Origin: Nocardia thailandica NBRC 100428
GTDB taxonomy: Bacteria; Actinomycetota; Actinomycetes; Mycobacteriales; Mycobacteriaceae
DNA: 51,743 nucleotides
Assembly: GCF_000308795.1 (NCBI RefSeq)
Contig: NZ_BAGK01000196.1
Location: forward strand, 1 to 51,743
Direction of reading: 5' to 3'
Below, piece after piece: positions 26,035 through 34,149 of the stretch (position 1 is the first letter of the stretch; each line of letters opens with the position of its first letter). A model generated the notes under the pieces. It saw only the letters and a list, made by a program, of their open reading frames with translations, made no database searches and was not told the origin of the DNA. Position numbers and translations under genes: made by a program.

Positions 26035-26116
26035 ATCCCGGTGAAGTTCAGGTTCGCTGACCCGGACCGGAGCGGTGTCGCACCCGCGGTCCCGAGTAGG
26101 AGGTGTCCCCATCCAC

Positions 26117-26806
26117 ATGGTCGACGCGGCGCGTGAAAACGCCACACTGTCCGAGCAGGCTCTCACCGCCGATCTCGCCCTCACCGGCGCGGATCCGATG
26201 ATCGACGCCGCCGATGTCCCCGACGCCGAACTCACCGGAACCGCCGCCTTCGACGCCACCGGCGACCGCGCCGTCATGCCGTCCTGGGACGAGCTGGTCC
26301 GCGAACACGCCGACCGGGTCTACCGCCTGGCCTACCGCCTCTCCGGCGACGCGCAGGACGCCGAGGACCTGACCCAGGAGACCTTCATCCGGGTCTTCCG
26401 CTCCCTGCAGAACTACCAGCCCGGCACCTTCGAGGGCTGGCTGCACCGCATCACCACCAACCTCTTCCTCGACATGGTCCGCCGCCGCAACCGCATCCGC
26501 ATGGAGGCGCTGCCCGAGGACTACGACCGGGTGCCCGCCGAGGGCCCGACCCCCGAGGACGTCTACCACGACGCCCGCCTCGACCCCGATCTGCAGTCCG
26601 CCCTTGACTCGCTGGCGCCGGAGTTCCGCGCCGCGGTGGTCCTGTGTGACATCGAGGGCCTGTCCTACGAGGAGATCGGCGCGACGCTCGGCGTCAAACT
26701 GGGTACCGTCCGCAGCCGCATCCACCGCGGGCGGCAGGCACTGCGTGAATACCTTGCGCATAATGGAAGCGGGCAGCGGTTCGCCGCTGATTCCTACGCA
26801 GGGTGA
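26117..26806 (+). CDS. sigE: ECF RNA polymerase sigma factor SigE
   Basis: 229 residues from the ATG at 26117, which has TAGGAGGTG 11 bases upstream; a GTG at 26075 would add 14 residues, and M. tuberculosis sigE also has alternative starts. Region 2 is nearly identical to mycobacterial SigE ([56 protein letters not shown]). Region 4 contains [32 protein letters not shown]. It directs envelope-stress transcription and is held by the anti-sigma factor encoded 31 bp downstream. An ECF promoter and an MprA-like box lie upstream. Confidence 0.96.
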   Translation: MVDAARENATLSEQALTADLALTGADPMIDAADVPDAELTGTAAFDATGDRAVMPSWDELVREHADRVYRLAYRLSGDAQDAEDLTQETFIRVFRSLQNYQPGTFEGWLHRITTNLFLDMVRRRNRIRMEALPEDYDRVPAEGPTPEDVYHDARLDPDLQSALDSLAPEFRAAVVLCDIEGLSYEEIGATLGVKLGTVRSRIHRGRQALREYLAHNGSGQRFAADSYAG

Positions 26807-26837
26807 CGCCGTGATCCGGCATCATCGGTTCGGATAG

Positions 26838-27242
26838 ATGTCGGTCGGAAGGATGAACTCGCAGATGAGTGTGGATCCCGGCACCTCAGGCCGTGCACCG
26901 CGATTCCAGCCCACCGAGCATCTGGCCAGCGAGGCCGTGGCCGCCTATGTCGACGGCGAGCTGCGCATGAACGCCTATCTGCGCGCCGCGCAGCATCTCT
27001 CGCTGTGCCCGGAGTGCGCGGCCGAGGTGGAAGCCCAGCAGCAGGCGCGCATCGCCCTGCGCGGCGCGGGCGAGGTCTCGATCCCCCGTTCGCTGCACGA
27101 CAGCCTGACCCGGATCCCGCTGGCGGAACTGCCCCCGACCGTCGGCAACGCCGCGGGCGAGCCCCGCCGCAACGAGGCGATTCGCGGATTCCTCACCGAT
27201 TCGTTCACCGCGACCCGGTGGACCACGTGGCGGCGCAAGTAG
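26838..27242 (+). CDS. rseA: Anti-sigma-E factor RseA
   Basis: 134 residues from the ATG at 26838; ATGs at 26853 and 26865 are alternatives. A zinc-associated anti-sigma (ZAS) motif is present: H53-x3-C57-x2-C60 (HLSLCPEC), preceded by EHLASEAVAAYVDGELRMNAYLRAA, which matches Rv1222. No transmembrane helix, so it is cytoplasmic and redox- or phosphorylation-controlled like its mycobacterial counterpart (family knowledge). Its TAG stop is also the first three bases of the htrA -10 box. Confidence 0.92.
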   Translation: MSVGRMNSQMSVDPGTSGRAPRFQPTEHLASEAVAAYVDGELRMNAYLRAAQHLSLCPECAAEVEAQQQARIALRGAGEVSIPRSLHDSLTRIPLAELPPTVGNAAGEPRRNEAIRGFLTDSFTATRWTTWRRK

Positions 27243-27245
27243 AGT
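27240..27245 (+). promoter_or_regulatory. -10 box of leaderless htrA, overlapping rseA stop
   Basis: TAGAGT, seven bases before the GTG at 27253. Its first three bases are the rseA stop codon. Confidence 0.55.
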
Positions 27246-27252
27246 TTCGGGC

Positions 27253-28788
27253 GTGACAGGCGAATCGACGAATTCCGGCCGGGACGAGAACGCGGAATCG
27301 GCCGCCGATCGGGGGAATCTCCGCCCGGCCGACGCACCGGTCCTCGGCCCGCGCCCGGTGCTCCGGCCGCACATCGACTCCCACACCGCGCGCGCGTTCC
27401 GCCGCCCGCAGGGCCTGACCGGCTCGTTCTCCGCGCACGACCCGCAGCGCGGCGCGGACAGGCGCCCCACCGACGAACAGATCTCCACGCCGCGTCCGCC
27501 CGACGCCGTGCTGGCCGAGGCGTTCGGCCGCCCCGAGGGGTCCGACGAGCTGCTGCAGCGCGAGCCCGGCAGCGAGGAGCAGGTGGTCGTCGCGGGCCCG
27601 GAGGATCCGTGGCGCGATCCCGCCGCGCCCGCCCGGCTCGGCTCCCCCGCCGTGGCGACCCCGGCGCCCGCGCCGCGCCCCAAGGGCCGCAAGCTGAGCG
27701 CGCGCGAGGTCCTCTTCGGCTCCACGGTCGCGCCCAAGGCGCTGGCCCTGCTCGCGGTGCTGGCCCTCGGCATCGGCGTGCTCGGCGGGCTGGTCGGCCG
27801 GATCACCGCCGAGACCGCCTCGACCCTGACCTCCCGCAAGGTCACCCTCTCCCAGACCGAGGACCAGGAACGGCCGCACGGCCAGATCGCGGCGGTCGCC
27901 AACGCCGTGCTGCCCTCGGTGGTCTCGATCCGGGTGACCGTCGGCGAGAACGGCGCGACCGGCTCGGGCGTCGTGATCGACGGCAACGGCTACATCGTCA
28001 CCAACAACCACGTGATCTCCATGGCGGCCACCGACAAGACCAACCGGGCCGCCATCCAGGTCCAGTTCTCCGACGGCTCGCGGGTGCCGGCCAAGATCGT
28101 CGGCCGCGACCCCAAGACCGATCTGGCCGTCCTGAAGGTCGATGTGAAGAACATCACCGTGGCCAAGCTGGGCAAGTCCTCCGACGTGCAGGTCGGCGAC
28201 GACGTGCTCGCCGTCGGTTCGCCGCTCGGCCTGAGCAAGACCGTCACCTCCGGCATCGTCAGCGCCCTGCACCGCCCGGTGAAGCTGGCCGGCGAGGGCA
28301 GCGACACCAACGCGGTCATCGACGCCGTGCAGACCGACGCCTCCATCAACCCGGGTAACTCCGGTGGCGCGCTGGTCGACATGCAGGGCCGCGTGGTCGG
28401 CATCAACACCGCCATCCGCTCGGAGACCGGCGGTTCGGTCGGCCTCGGCTTCGCCATCCCGGTCGACGTGATGACCACCGTCGCGCAGACCCTCATCCGC
28501 GACGGCCAGATGCACCACCCGTTCATCGGCCTGAGCGCGCGCACCAAGACCGTCGCCAACGAGGTCATGAGCGGCGCCGCGGTGGCCGACGTGCAGCCCG
28601 GCGGCCCCGCGCAGAAGGCGGGCATCGTCGAGAACGACGTCATCGTCAAGATCGGCGACCGCGAGGTCACCGGCCCCGACGAACTCGTCGTCGCGGTCCA
28701 GCAGCACAAGATCGGCGACACCGTCAACGTCCAGCTGATCCGGGACGGCCGCCAGGTCGACGTCCCGGTCACCCTCGAATCCGACTGA
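27253..28788 (+). CDS. htrA: HtrA/DegP-family membrane serine protease with PDZ domain
   Basis: 511 residues. A charged, Pro-rich cytoplasmic N-terminus of about 160 residues is followed by one transmembrane helix (162-182), an extracytoplasmic trypsin-like domain with the triad His 253 (TNNHVIS), Asp 290 (KTDLAVLKV) and Ser 370 (NPGNSGGAL), and a C-terminal PDZ domain (about 415-505, VADVQPGGPAQKAGIVENDVI). Counterpart of Rv1223, an envelope quality-control protease in the SigE locus. It probably has its own leaderless transcript besides read-through from sigE-rseA. A nested hairpin follows the stop. Confidence 0.93.
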   Translation: MTGESTNSGRDENAESAADRGNLRPADAPVLGPRPVLRPHIDSHTARAFRRPQGLTGSFSAHDPQRGADRRPTDEQISTPRPPDAVLAEAFGRPEGSDELLQREPGSEEQVVVAGPEDPWRDPAAPARLGSPAVATPAPAPRPKGRKLSAREVLFGSTVAPKALALLAVLALGIGVLGGLVGRITAETASTLTSRKVTLSQTEDQERPHGQIAAVANAVLPSVVSIRVTVGENGATGSGVVIDGNGYIVTNNHVISMAATDKTNRAAIQVQFSDGSRVPAKIVGRDPKTDLAVLKVDVKNITVAKLGKSSDVQVGDDVLAVGSPLGLSKTVTSGIVSALHRPVKLAGEGSDTNAVIDAVQTDASINPGNSGGALVDMQGRVVGINTAIRSETGGSVGLGFAIPVDVMTTVAQTLIRDGQMHHPFIGLSARTKTVANEVMSGAAVADVQPGGPAQKAGIVENDVIVKIGDREVTGPDELVVAVQQHKIGDTVNVQLIRDGRQVDVPVTLESD

Positions 28789-28808
28789 CGGAGAACGGCT
28801 TCGAGGAT

Positions 28809-28867
28809 CCCGAGCGAGAACATGCTCGGGCAACCCCGCCGGGCCTGCCTCGAGGAGGCACCCGGCG
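28809..28867 (+). terminator. Tandem hairpins after htrA
   Basis: CCCGAGC (28809-28815) pairs with GCTCGGG (28824-28830); then CGCCGGG (28837-28843) pairs with CCCGGCG (28861-28867), enclosing TGCCTC-GAG-GAGGCA. Probable terminator before tatB. Confidence 0.6.
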
Positions 28868-28971
28868 CGGCCGTCCCGTCGAGCAGTGGACCGAGACCGT
28901 GCGGCGCGGCCGCGCGCATCGGTTCGGTGTTCGACGGGACACCTGGGGCCGCGAACACGGCGCGCCGGCGC

Positions 28972-28977
28972 TAAAAT
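28972..28977 (+). promoter_or_regulatory. -10 box, leaderless tatB
   Basis: TAAAAT, six bases before the GTG at 28984. Confidence 0.65.
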
Positions 28978-28983
28978 ATCCCC

Positions 28984-29400
28984 GTGTTCAGCAATGTCGG
29001 TTGGAGCGAGATGATGATCTTGCTCGTGGCCGCCCTCGTCATTCTCGGTCCGGAGCGCTTGCCCGGCGCCGTGCGCTGGACCACCCGTTCCCTGCGTCAG
29101 GTCCGCGACTACGCCAGCGGCGCCACCTCGCAGCTGAAGGAGGAGCTGGGGCCGGAGTTCGACGAGCTGCGCAAGCCGCTGGCCGAGCTGAACGAACTGC
29201 GCTCGATGTCGCCGCGCGCGGCGGTCACCAAGCATCTGCTCGGCGGGGACGATTCGGTACTGCGGGATCTGGAGAAGGCGGTCCCGGACAAGCAGCAGTT
29301 GTTCGGGACGAGCAGCGGCATGCCCGCGCCGTCGATGCCGCCCGCGCAGAAACCCCTCGATCGCAACGAGCGCCCGCCGATCGATTTCGACGCGACCTGA
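28984..29400 (+). CDS. tatB: Sec-independent (Tat) translocase subunit TatB
   Basis: 138 residues. N-terminal [29 protein letters not shown]: a short transmembrane helix, then the G-P-x-x-L-P hinge typical of TatA/TatB, then an amphipathic helix and a long charged C-terminus, which marks TatB rather than TatA. It works with TatC in exporting folded twin-arginine proteins. It follows htrA, as Rv1224 follows Rv1223. GTG start with a -10 box six bases upstream. Confidence 0.93.
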   Translation: MFSNVGWSEMMILLVAALVILGPERLPGAVRWTTRSLRQVRDYASGATSQLKEELGPEFDELRKPLAELNELRSMSPRAAVTKHLLGGDDSVLRDLEKAVPDKQQLFGTSSGMPAPSMPPAQKPLDRNERPPIDFDAT

Positions 29401-29572
29401 ATTCGCACAGAACACACCGCACGGTCGTCATTTGCCACCGGATCGCGTGCCGACGCGACAGCGCCACCGACCTCCGCTGATCACGATTGCTGACCCCGCC
29501 CGTGCCATAGTCGTTGTTACGCAGTGCAGTTCGATGTCAACCGGAATAGACACGAAACGCTGTCGAGCTGTC

Positions 29573-29578
29573 TAAACT
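29573..29578 (+). promoter_or_regulatory. -10 box, leaderless HTH-protein gene
   Basis: TAAACT, six bases before the ATG at 29585. The same hexamer precedes dapE and dapD. Confidence 0.6.
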
Positions 29579-29584
29579 TCGCAC

Positions 29585-30442
29585 ATGTCGGCCGATGACG
29601 TGGCAAAGGTCTTCGCGATCGAGGACAAAGTCGAAAGACTCAAAGCAGCCACCGATGGGGTGGCGGCTGCCCAGCAGACCATCAACGAACTGACCCGGAT
29701 CCGTCGCGCGGTCATCCGGGAACTCCACGCCGACGGGTGGACCTTCGCCCGCATCGGCGCCGCAGCGGGGTTGTCGCGGGCGCGCATCCATCAGGTGAGC
29801 ACCCAGGGGCCCGTGCCGGAGGGGCTGTTCTTCGGGACCGGCGCGCTGACCGTGCTGGCGCCCGAGGTGCGCGCCGGACGCCTGCTCGGCGCGCCGGACC
29901 CCACCGCCGCCCAGCGCCTCGCCGAGCTGCTGCGGCAACTGGGATTCCCGGCGTCGGTGGAGACCTTCCTGCCGGGCAGGCCGGTGGACCTCAACCGCGA
30001 CGGCCTGGTGATCCTCGGCGGCCCGGAACTCTCCCCCAGCCTGCGCCAGCTGGTCGTGGCGGACCCGCGCCTGCGCCGCACGGTCACCCGCGCGGGCGAC
30101 ACCCGCCGCGGCATCGAGGACCGGGCCGCGCGCCGCGTGTACCGCCCGGGCGGGACCGAACCGCACGACATCGCCTATCTGGCCCGGCTGCCCCGGCCGG
30201 ACCGCAGGGGCAGCATTCTGCTGATCGACGGCCTGCATCCGCCGGGGTCGCTCGGCGCCATCCGATTGCTGGCCACCCGCCTGGCGACCCTGCACGAACG
30301 GGCCGGAAACCACCTGTTCTCTGTCCTGATCGCCGTCCGCTATGACCGGGCCACCGGGGAGCCGGTCGACGCCGATCTGCTGACGCCGGTCTATCGGCAC
30401 GAAACCGACCCCCGGTTGGCTTCTGCACGAACCCGCCCATAA
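29585..30442 (+). CDS. Sigma-region-4-like HTH protein with C-terminal alpha/beta domain
   Basis: 285 residues. The N-terminal part is helical and contains a helix-turn-helix at residues 51-71 (GWTFARIGAAAGLSRARIHQV), similar to sigma region 4 or a resolvase-type HTH. From about residue 85 there is an alpha/beta domain with hydrophobic strands (DGLVILGGPELS, GSILLIDGLHPPGSLGAIRLLATRL, HLFSVLIAVRYD). I do not recognise the domain; it could sense a ligand or bind a partner. It stands alone between tatB and a possible CRP site. Confidence 0.65.
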   Translation: MSADDVAKVFAIEDKVERLKAATDGVAAAQQTINELTRIRRAVIRELHADGWTFARIGAAAGLSRARIHQVSTQGPVPEGLFFGTGALTVLAPEVRAGRLLGAPDPTAAQRLAELLRQLGFPASVETFLPGRPVDLNRDGLVILGGPELSPSLRQLVVADPRLRRTVTRAGDTRRGIEDRAARRVYRPGGTEPHDIAYLARLPRPDRRGSILLIDGLHPPGSLGAIRLLATRLATLHERAGNHLFSVLIAVRYDRATGEPVDADLLTPVYRHETDPRLASARTRP

Positions 30443-30464
30443 AAGGTTTGTAACCTCGCACATA

Positions 30465-30480
30465 TGTGATCTGCATCACG
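30465..30480 (+). promoter_or_regulatory. CRP-like site TGTGA-N6-TCACG
   Basis: One mismatch from TGTGA-N6-TCACA, the consensus for CRP, including the mycobacterial Rv3676 regulator. It sits in the 114-bp gap before the gene at 30557. Confidence 0.45.
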
Positions 30481-30556
30481 CTATGGTTATGCGGCACGTA
30501 CCGAGCCCGATGGATAGATTGCTAGCGAGTAACCAAACGTGAGTAGGTGAGCTTCG

Positions 30557-31120
30557 ATGTTCCCCGCGCCCGAGGCGCGCGCACACCGGATTCTTCCGGC
30601 CCGTGCCGCCCACGCTCCGGAGACAGCTTCCGCCGATGCCGGTGAGCACGTCGCCGAGATCACCCTGACCACCCATCGCGTCACCTACAGCGATCGCCTG
30701 AAGGTGTTCATCGGCCCCGACGAGGACGTCGACAGCTTCCTGCGCCCGCTGCGCCGGATGGACGGCATGCAGCGCTACGCGCTGGAGGTCTCGCTGCTGC
30801 CCGAGCCACTACCCGCCACCGAGGTCACCCCCGCCGTCAGCGCCGCCCGCGGCGACCACGCCCTGTCCTGCGTCGGCTCGGCCGACGCCATGGCGATCCA
30901 CCTGCGCAGCACCGTCGACCACGTCTCGCGCACCCACGTGCTGGGCTTCGAGGGCACACGCGCCGGCCTGCCGACCGTCTACCTGCCGCACGGCACCGAC
31001 GAGACCTACGTGTACCCGGAAGAGGTGTTCACCGCCCAGCACGCGCTGGCCATCTTCCGCACCTGGTTCCGCAGCGGCCGCCTCCCGGGCGGCCTGCAGC
31101 GTCGCGAACTGCTCGACTAG
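30557..31120 (+). CDS. Unassigned soluble protein
   Basis: 187 residues with no signal peptide or membrane helix. Features: a Pro/Ala/His-rich start, a central ITLTTHRVTYSDRLKVFIGPDEDVDSF segment, and a C-terminal TYVYPEEVFTAQHALAIFRTWFRSGRLP. The last part faintly recalls Imm1-type immunity proteins, but not enough to name it. TAGGTGAG upstream of the ATG is a plausible ribosome binding site, and TAGATT at 30515-30520 a possible -10. A CRP-like site lies about 80 bp upstream. Function unknown. Confidence 0.65.
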   Translation: MFPAPEARAHRILPARAAHAPETASADAGEHVAEITLTTHRVTYSDRLKVFIGPDEDVDSFLRPLRRMDGMQRYALEVSLLPEPLPATEVTPAVSAARGDHALSCVGSADAMAIHLRSTVDHVSRTHVLGFEGTRAGLPTVYLPHGTDETYVYPEEVFTAQHALAIFRTWFRSGRLPGGLQRRELLD

Positions 31121-31219
31121 CCCGCGCCGCCGCGCACGAACCGACCGGCCCGATTAGGCTGGTCGGCAGCGGTCCACGACCGGGATCCGGTGTGGTTCCC
31201 GCGGAGAGGCCGGTGTGCG

Positions 31220-32314
31220 ATGCGTGCGATCCTCCCCCCACTGCTCGACGCCCTCGACCGGGCGCCGGTGGCCCTGGCGCGGATCGTGGACCGCACCGGG
31301 TCCGGCCCGCGTGACACCGGCAGCGCCATGGCCGTGACCGCCTCGGGCACCGTCCTCGGTTCGCTCTCGGGCGGGTGTCTCGAAGCGGCGGTGGTCGCGA
31401 CCGCCGAGCAGGTGCTCGCCGACCGCGGGTCCGCGCTCGAACGCTTCGCCGCCACCGGCGAATTCGGCGTCGGCCTGCCGTGCGGCGGCGAGATCGAGGT
31501 GTTCACCGAGTACCTCGACCGGTCGGCGCTCGCCCTGCTGCGCGAACTCGACGCCGCGGTCGCCGCCGCCACACCGGTCGCCCTCGTGACGACCCTGGAG
31601 GCCACGCCCGACCGGACCCTGCTGTACCCCGGCGACCCGCGCCTTTGGCGCCACCTGGACCGCGACGCGGCCGCCCGGCTCGCCTCGGGCCGCGACGGGA
31701 TCGTCGGCTCGGAGGACACCGCGGGCGCGCGCCCGCGCGCGTTCGTCCAGGTCTTCGCTCCCCCGCCGCGCATGATCCTCGCCGGCGCCAACGACTTCAC
31801 CCGCGCCCTCGCCGTCACGGCGGCCCAGCTCGGCTATCACGTGACCGTGGTGGACGCGCGCGAAACCTTCACCACCGCCGCCCGTTTCCCCGCCGCCCAC
31901 GAGGTCGTCGTCGACTGGCCGCACCGCTACCTCGACGCCGAACGCGCCGCGGGCCGGCTGGACGGGTGCACGGTGGTCTGCGTCCTCACCCACGACCCGA
32001 AGTTCGATGTCCCCACGCTGATCTCGGCCCTCGACCTCCCCGAGCTCGCCTTCCTCGGCGCCCTCGGCTCCCGCCGGACCCACGACGATCGCCTGGCCCG
32101 TCTCCGCGCGGAGGGCGTCTCCGACTCGGCCGTGGCCCGCATCCACAGCCCCCTCGGTCTCGATCTCAACGCCCACACCCCGGAAGAGACCGCGATCTCG
32201 ATCGCCGCGCAGATCGTGGCGGTCCGCGGCGGCGGCACGGGCAGGGCACTGTCCACCGAGGCCGGCCCGATCCATCACCGACGCCGAGCCCCGTGGCGGG
32301 TGAGCGAGTCCTAG
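31220..32314 (+). CDS. XdhC/CoxI-family protein
   Basis: 364 residues from the ATG at 31220, with GGAGAGG ten bases upstream. An N-terminal XdhC domain has SGGC at 50-53 and LPCGG at 86-90, cysteines conserved in the family; the C-terminal XdhC Rossmann domain (MILAGANDFTRALAVTAAQLGYHVTVVDAR) is followed by GALGSRRTHDDRLARL and HSPLGLDLNAHTPEETAISIAAQIVA. Such proteins insert or sulfurate the molybdenum cofactor of xanthine dehydrogenase-like enzymes. No such enzyme is encoded nearby. Its stop overlaps the gpgS stop at CTAG. Confidence 0.85.
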   Translation: MRAILPPLLDALDRAPVALARIVDRTGSGPRDTGSAMAVTASGTVLGSLSGGCLEAAVVATAEQVLADRGSALERFAATGEFGVGLPCGGEIEVFTEYLDRSALALLRELDAAVAAATPVALVTTLEATPDRTLLYPGDPRLWRHLDRDAAARLASGRDGIVGSEDTAGARPRAFVQVFAPPPRMILAGANDFTRALAVTAAQLGYHVTVVDARETFTTAARFPAAHEVVVDWPHRYLDAERAAGRLDGCTVVCVLTHDPKFDVPTLISALDLPELAFLGALGSRRTHDDRLARLRAEGVSDSAVARIHSPLGLDLNAHTPEETAISIAAQIVAVRGGGTGRALSTEAGPIHHRRRAPWRVSES

Positions 32315-33249
32315 GCGGCGACCTCTTCGGGGCGCAGCGTCTGCATGGGCGGGCGGTCCTCGAGGGAGACCTCGGTGCGGTGGGCGACGAACTCACCGTC
32401 GACGAGCGGGAACTGGGTGAGCGCGGCGCCGGAGTCGGGGATGCCGCAGCGGCGCAGCGCGGTGCCGAGGATCTGGCGGCTCATCACGCCCAGATCGGAC
32501 AGCGGGCGGTTCCGGTGGGTGCGGACGCCGAGGTTGACCTGGGCGATGGCGTCCATGCCGAGCCGGGCGTGCGTATCCAGGAGCAATCCGATCTCGACGC
32601 CGTAGCCCGCAGCGAACGGCACGGCGGTGAGCAATTCCCGGGTGCCCGCGTATTCGCCGCCGAGCGGCTGCAATACCTGCGCCAATTCCGGGCGCAACGC
32701 GGCAAGCACGGGCCGGGCGACGAGTTCGGTGACCCGTCCGCCGCCCGTGGCGTCCACGGTTTCGCCCTGCCGCAGCGGGCGCCGGTAATAGGCCTTGGAC
32801 AAATGCGTGCCGGAAACGGTCAGCAGCGGGCCGAGCAATTTCGGCACGAATCGCGGATCGGGGTCGATCAGGTCGGAGTCGACGAAGGCGATGAGGTCGC
32901 CGGTGGTGCAGGCCAGCGAGCGCCACAGCACCTCGCCCTTGCCGGGCACCGGGTCGAGCTCGGGCACGGCCTCCTCCCGGGTGACGACGGTGGCGCCCGC
33001 GGCGAGCGCCCGCGCTCGGGTGGCGTCGGTCGAGCCGGAATCGAGCACGATCAGTTCGTCGACCAGCGTGCCGACCAGCGGCCGGATGCTGGCGACCACG
33101 TCGGCGACGGTCCGCTCCTCGTTCAGCGCGGGCAGGACCACCGAGACCGTGCGGCCCGCTTTCGCGGCGACGAGTTCGGCGACCGTCCACGACGGGTCGT
33201 CCCAGGTGTGCGTGCTGGCCCAGGCGGGCTCGCGGTGGGTGATGTTCAT
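32311..33249 (-). CDS. gpgS: Glucosyl-3-phosphoglycerate synthase (GT81)
   Basis: 312 residues. Transfers glucose from a nucleotide sugar to 3-phosphoglycerate, the first step of methylglucose lipopolysaccharide synthesis. Motifs: VVLPALNEERTV at the donor site, LDSGSTDAT, PGKGEVLWRSL at 102-112, and the metal-binding DSD at 124-126. Counterpart of Rv1208. The ATG overlaps the folP2 stop (ATGA), so the two are co-translated. It is convergent with the XdhC gene, sharing four bases. Confidence 0.93.
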   Translation of the reverse strand: MNITHREPAWASTHTWDDPSWTVAELVAAKAGRTVSVVLPALNEERTVADVVASIRPLVGTLVDELIVLDSGSTDATRARALAAGATVVTREEAVPELDPVPGKGEVLWRSLACTTGDLIAFVDSDLIDPDPRFVPKLLGPLLTVSGTHLSKAYYRRPLRQGETVDATGGGRVTELVARPVLAALRPELAQVLQPLGGEYAGTRELLTAVPFAAGYGVEIGLLLDTHARLGMDAIAQVNLGVRTHRNRPLSDLGVMSRQILGTALRRCGIPDSGAALTQFPLVDGEFVAHRTEVSLEDRPPMQTLRPEEVAA

Positions 33250-34127
33250 ACCAGACCTCGCAAGGTTCGTGCGGGGGGCCGGATGCCCTGGATGGCGGCG
33301 ATCATGTCCACGACCCGCCGGGTTTCGGCGACCTCGTGGACCCGGAAGATCCGGGCGCCCGCGGCGGCCGACCAGGCGGTCGCCGCGAGTGTTCCCTCGA
33401 CCCGTTCGGTGAGACCTACTCCTAGAGTCTCCCCGATGAAATCCTTATTACTCAGCGCCATCAAGACCGGCCATCCGGTATTTACGAGAACGTCCACTCC
33501 CCGCAACAGAGCGAGCCCGTGATAAGTGTTCTTACCGAAATCGTGGGTGGGATCGATCACGATCCCGTCGCGCCGGACGCCTGCCGCGGCGGCCCGTTCC
33601 GCCGCGGCGACAACGGTCTCGGTGACCTCGGCGACCACGTCGGCGTAGCGCACCCGGAACGGGCGGGTCCGGGGCACCGCGCCGCCGGTGTGACTGCACA
33701 CGATCCCGGCGCCGGTCTCGGCCGCCACGGGTACGAGCTCCGGGTCGGCACCGGCCCAGGTGTCGTTGATCAGGTCGGCGCCCTCGGCGACGGCCGCGCG
33801 GGCGACCTCGGCGCGCCAGGTGTCCACACTGATCAACAGGTCCGGGTACTTCGCCCGGATGGCGGCGACGAACGGCACAACCCGGCGGTTCTCCTCGGCC
33901 GCGTCCACCGTCTGGCCGGGGCCTGCCTTCACCCCGCCGATGTCGACCAGGTCGGCGCCCTCGTCGACCGCGCGGGCGACCCGTTCCATGGCCGCGGCGT
34001 CGGTGAAGGTCGCACCCCGGTCGTAGAAGGAGTCCGGGGTGCGGTTCACGATCGCCATCACCAGCGCCCGGTCCGTGGGGACCGGCTTGCCGCAGAACGT
34101 CGGGAGCGGTGCTGCGGCGGTGAACAT
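33246..34127 (-). CDS. folP2: Dihydropteroate synthase homologue FolP2
   Basis: 293 residues. TIM-barrel DHPS fold: VMAIVNRTPDSFYDRG (pterin-site signature), DIGGVKAGPGQTVDAAEENRR and SVDTWRAEVARAAVAEGADLINDTW. It matches Rv1207 in sequence type and context. M. tuberculosis FolP2 is reported to lack detectable dihydropteroate synthase activity, so the function here is unsettled; tight coupling with gpgS and nearness to fadD6 suggest a link to methylglucose lipopolysaccharide metabolism (inference). ATG start with TACAGT seven bases upstream. Confidence 0.9.
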   Translation of the reverse strand: MFTAAAPLPTFCGKPVPTDRALVMAIVNRTPDSFYDRGATFTDAAAMERVARAVDEGADLVDIGGVKAGPGQTVDAAEENRRVVPFVAAIRAKYPDLLISVDTWRAEVARAAVAEGADLINDTWAGADPELVPVAAETGAGIVCSHTGGAVPRTRPFRVRYADVVAEVTETVVAAAERAAAAGVRRDGIVIDPTHDFGKNTYHGLALLRGVDVLVNTGWPVLMALSNKDFIGETLGVGLTERVEGTLAATAWSAAAGARIFRVHEVAETRRVVDMIAAIQGIRPPARTLRGLV

Positions 34128-34134
34128 GGTTCCG

Positions 34135-34140
34135 ACTGTA
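34135..34140 (-). promoter_or_regulatory. -10 box, leaderless folP2
   Basis: TACAGT on the minus strand, seven bases before the ATG at 34127. Confidence 0.6.
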
Positions 34141-34149
34141 CTGGGCGCC

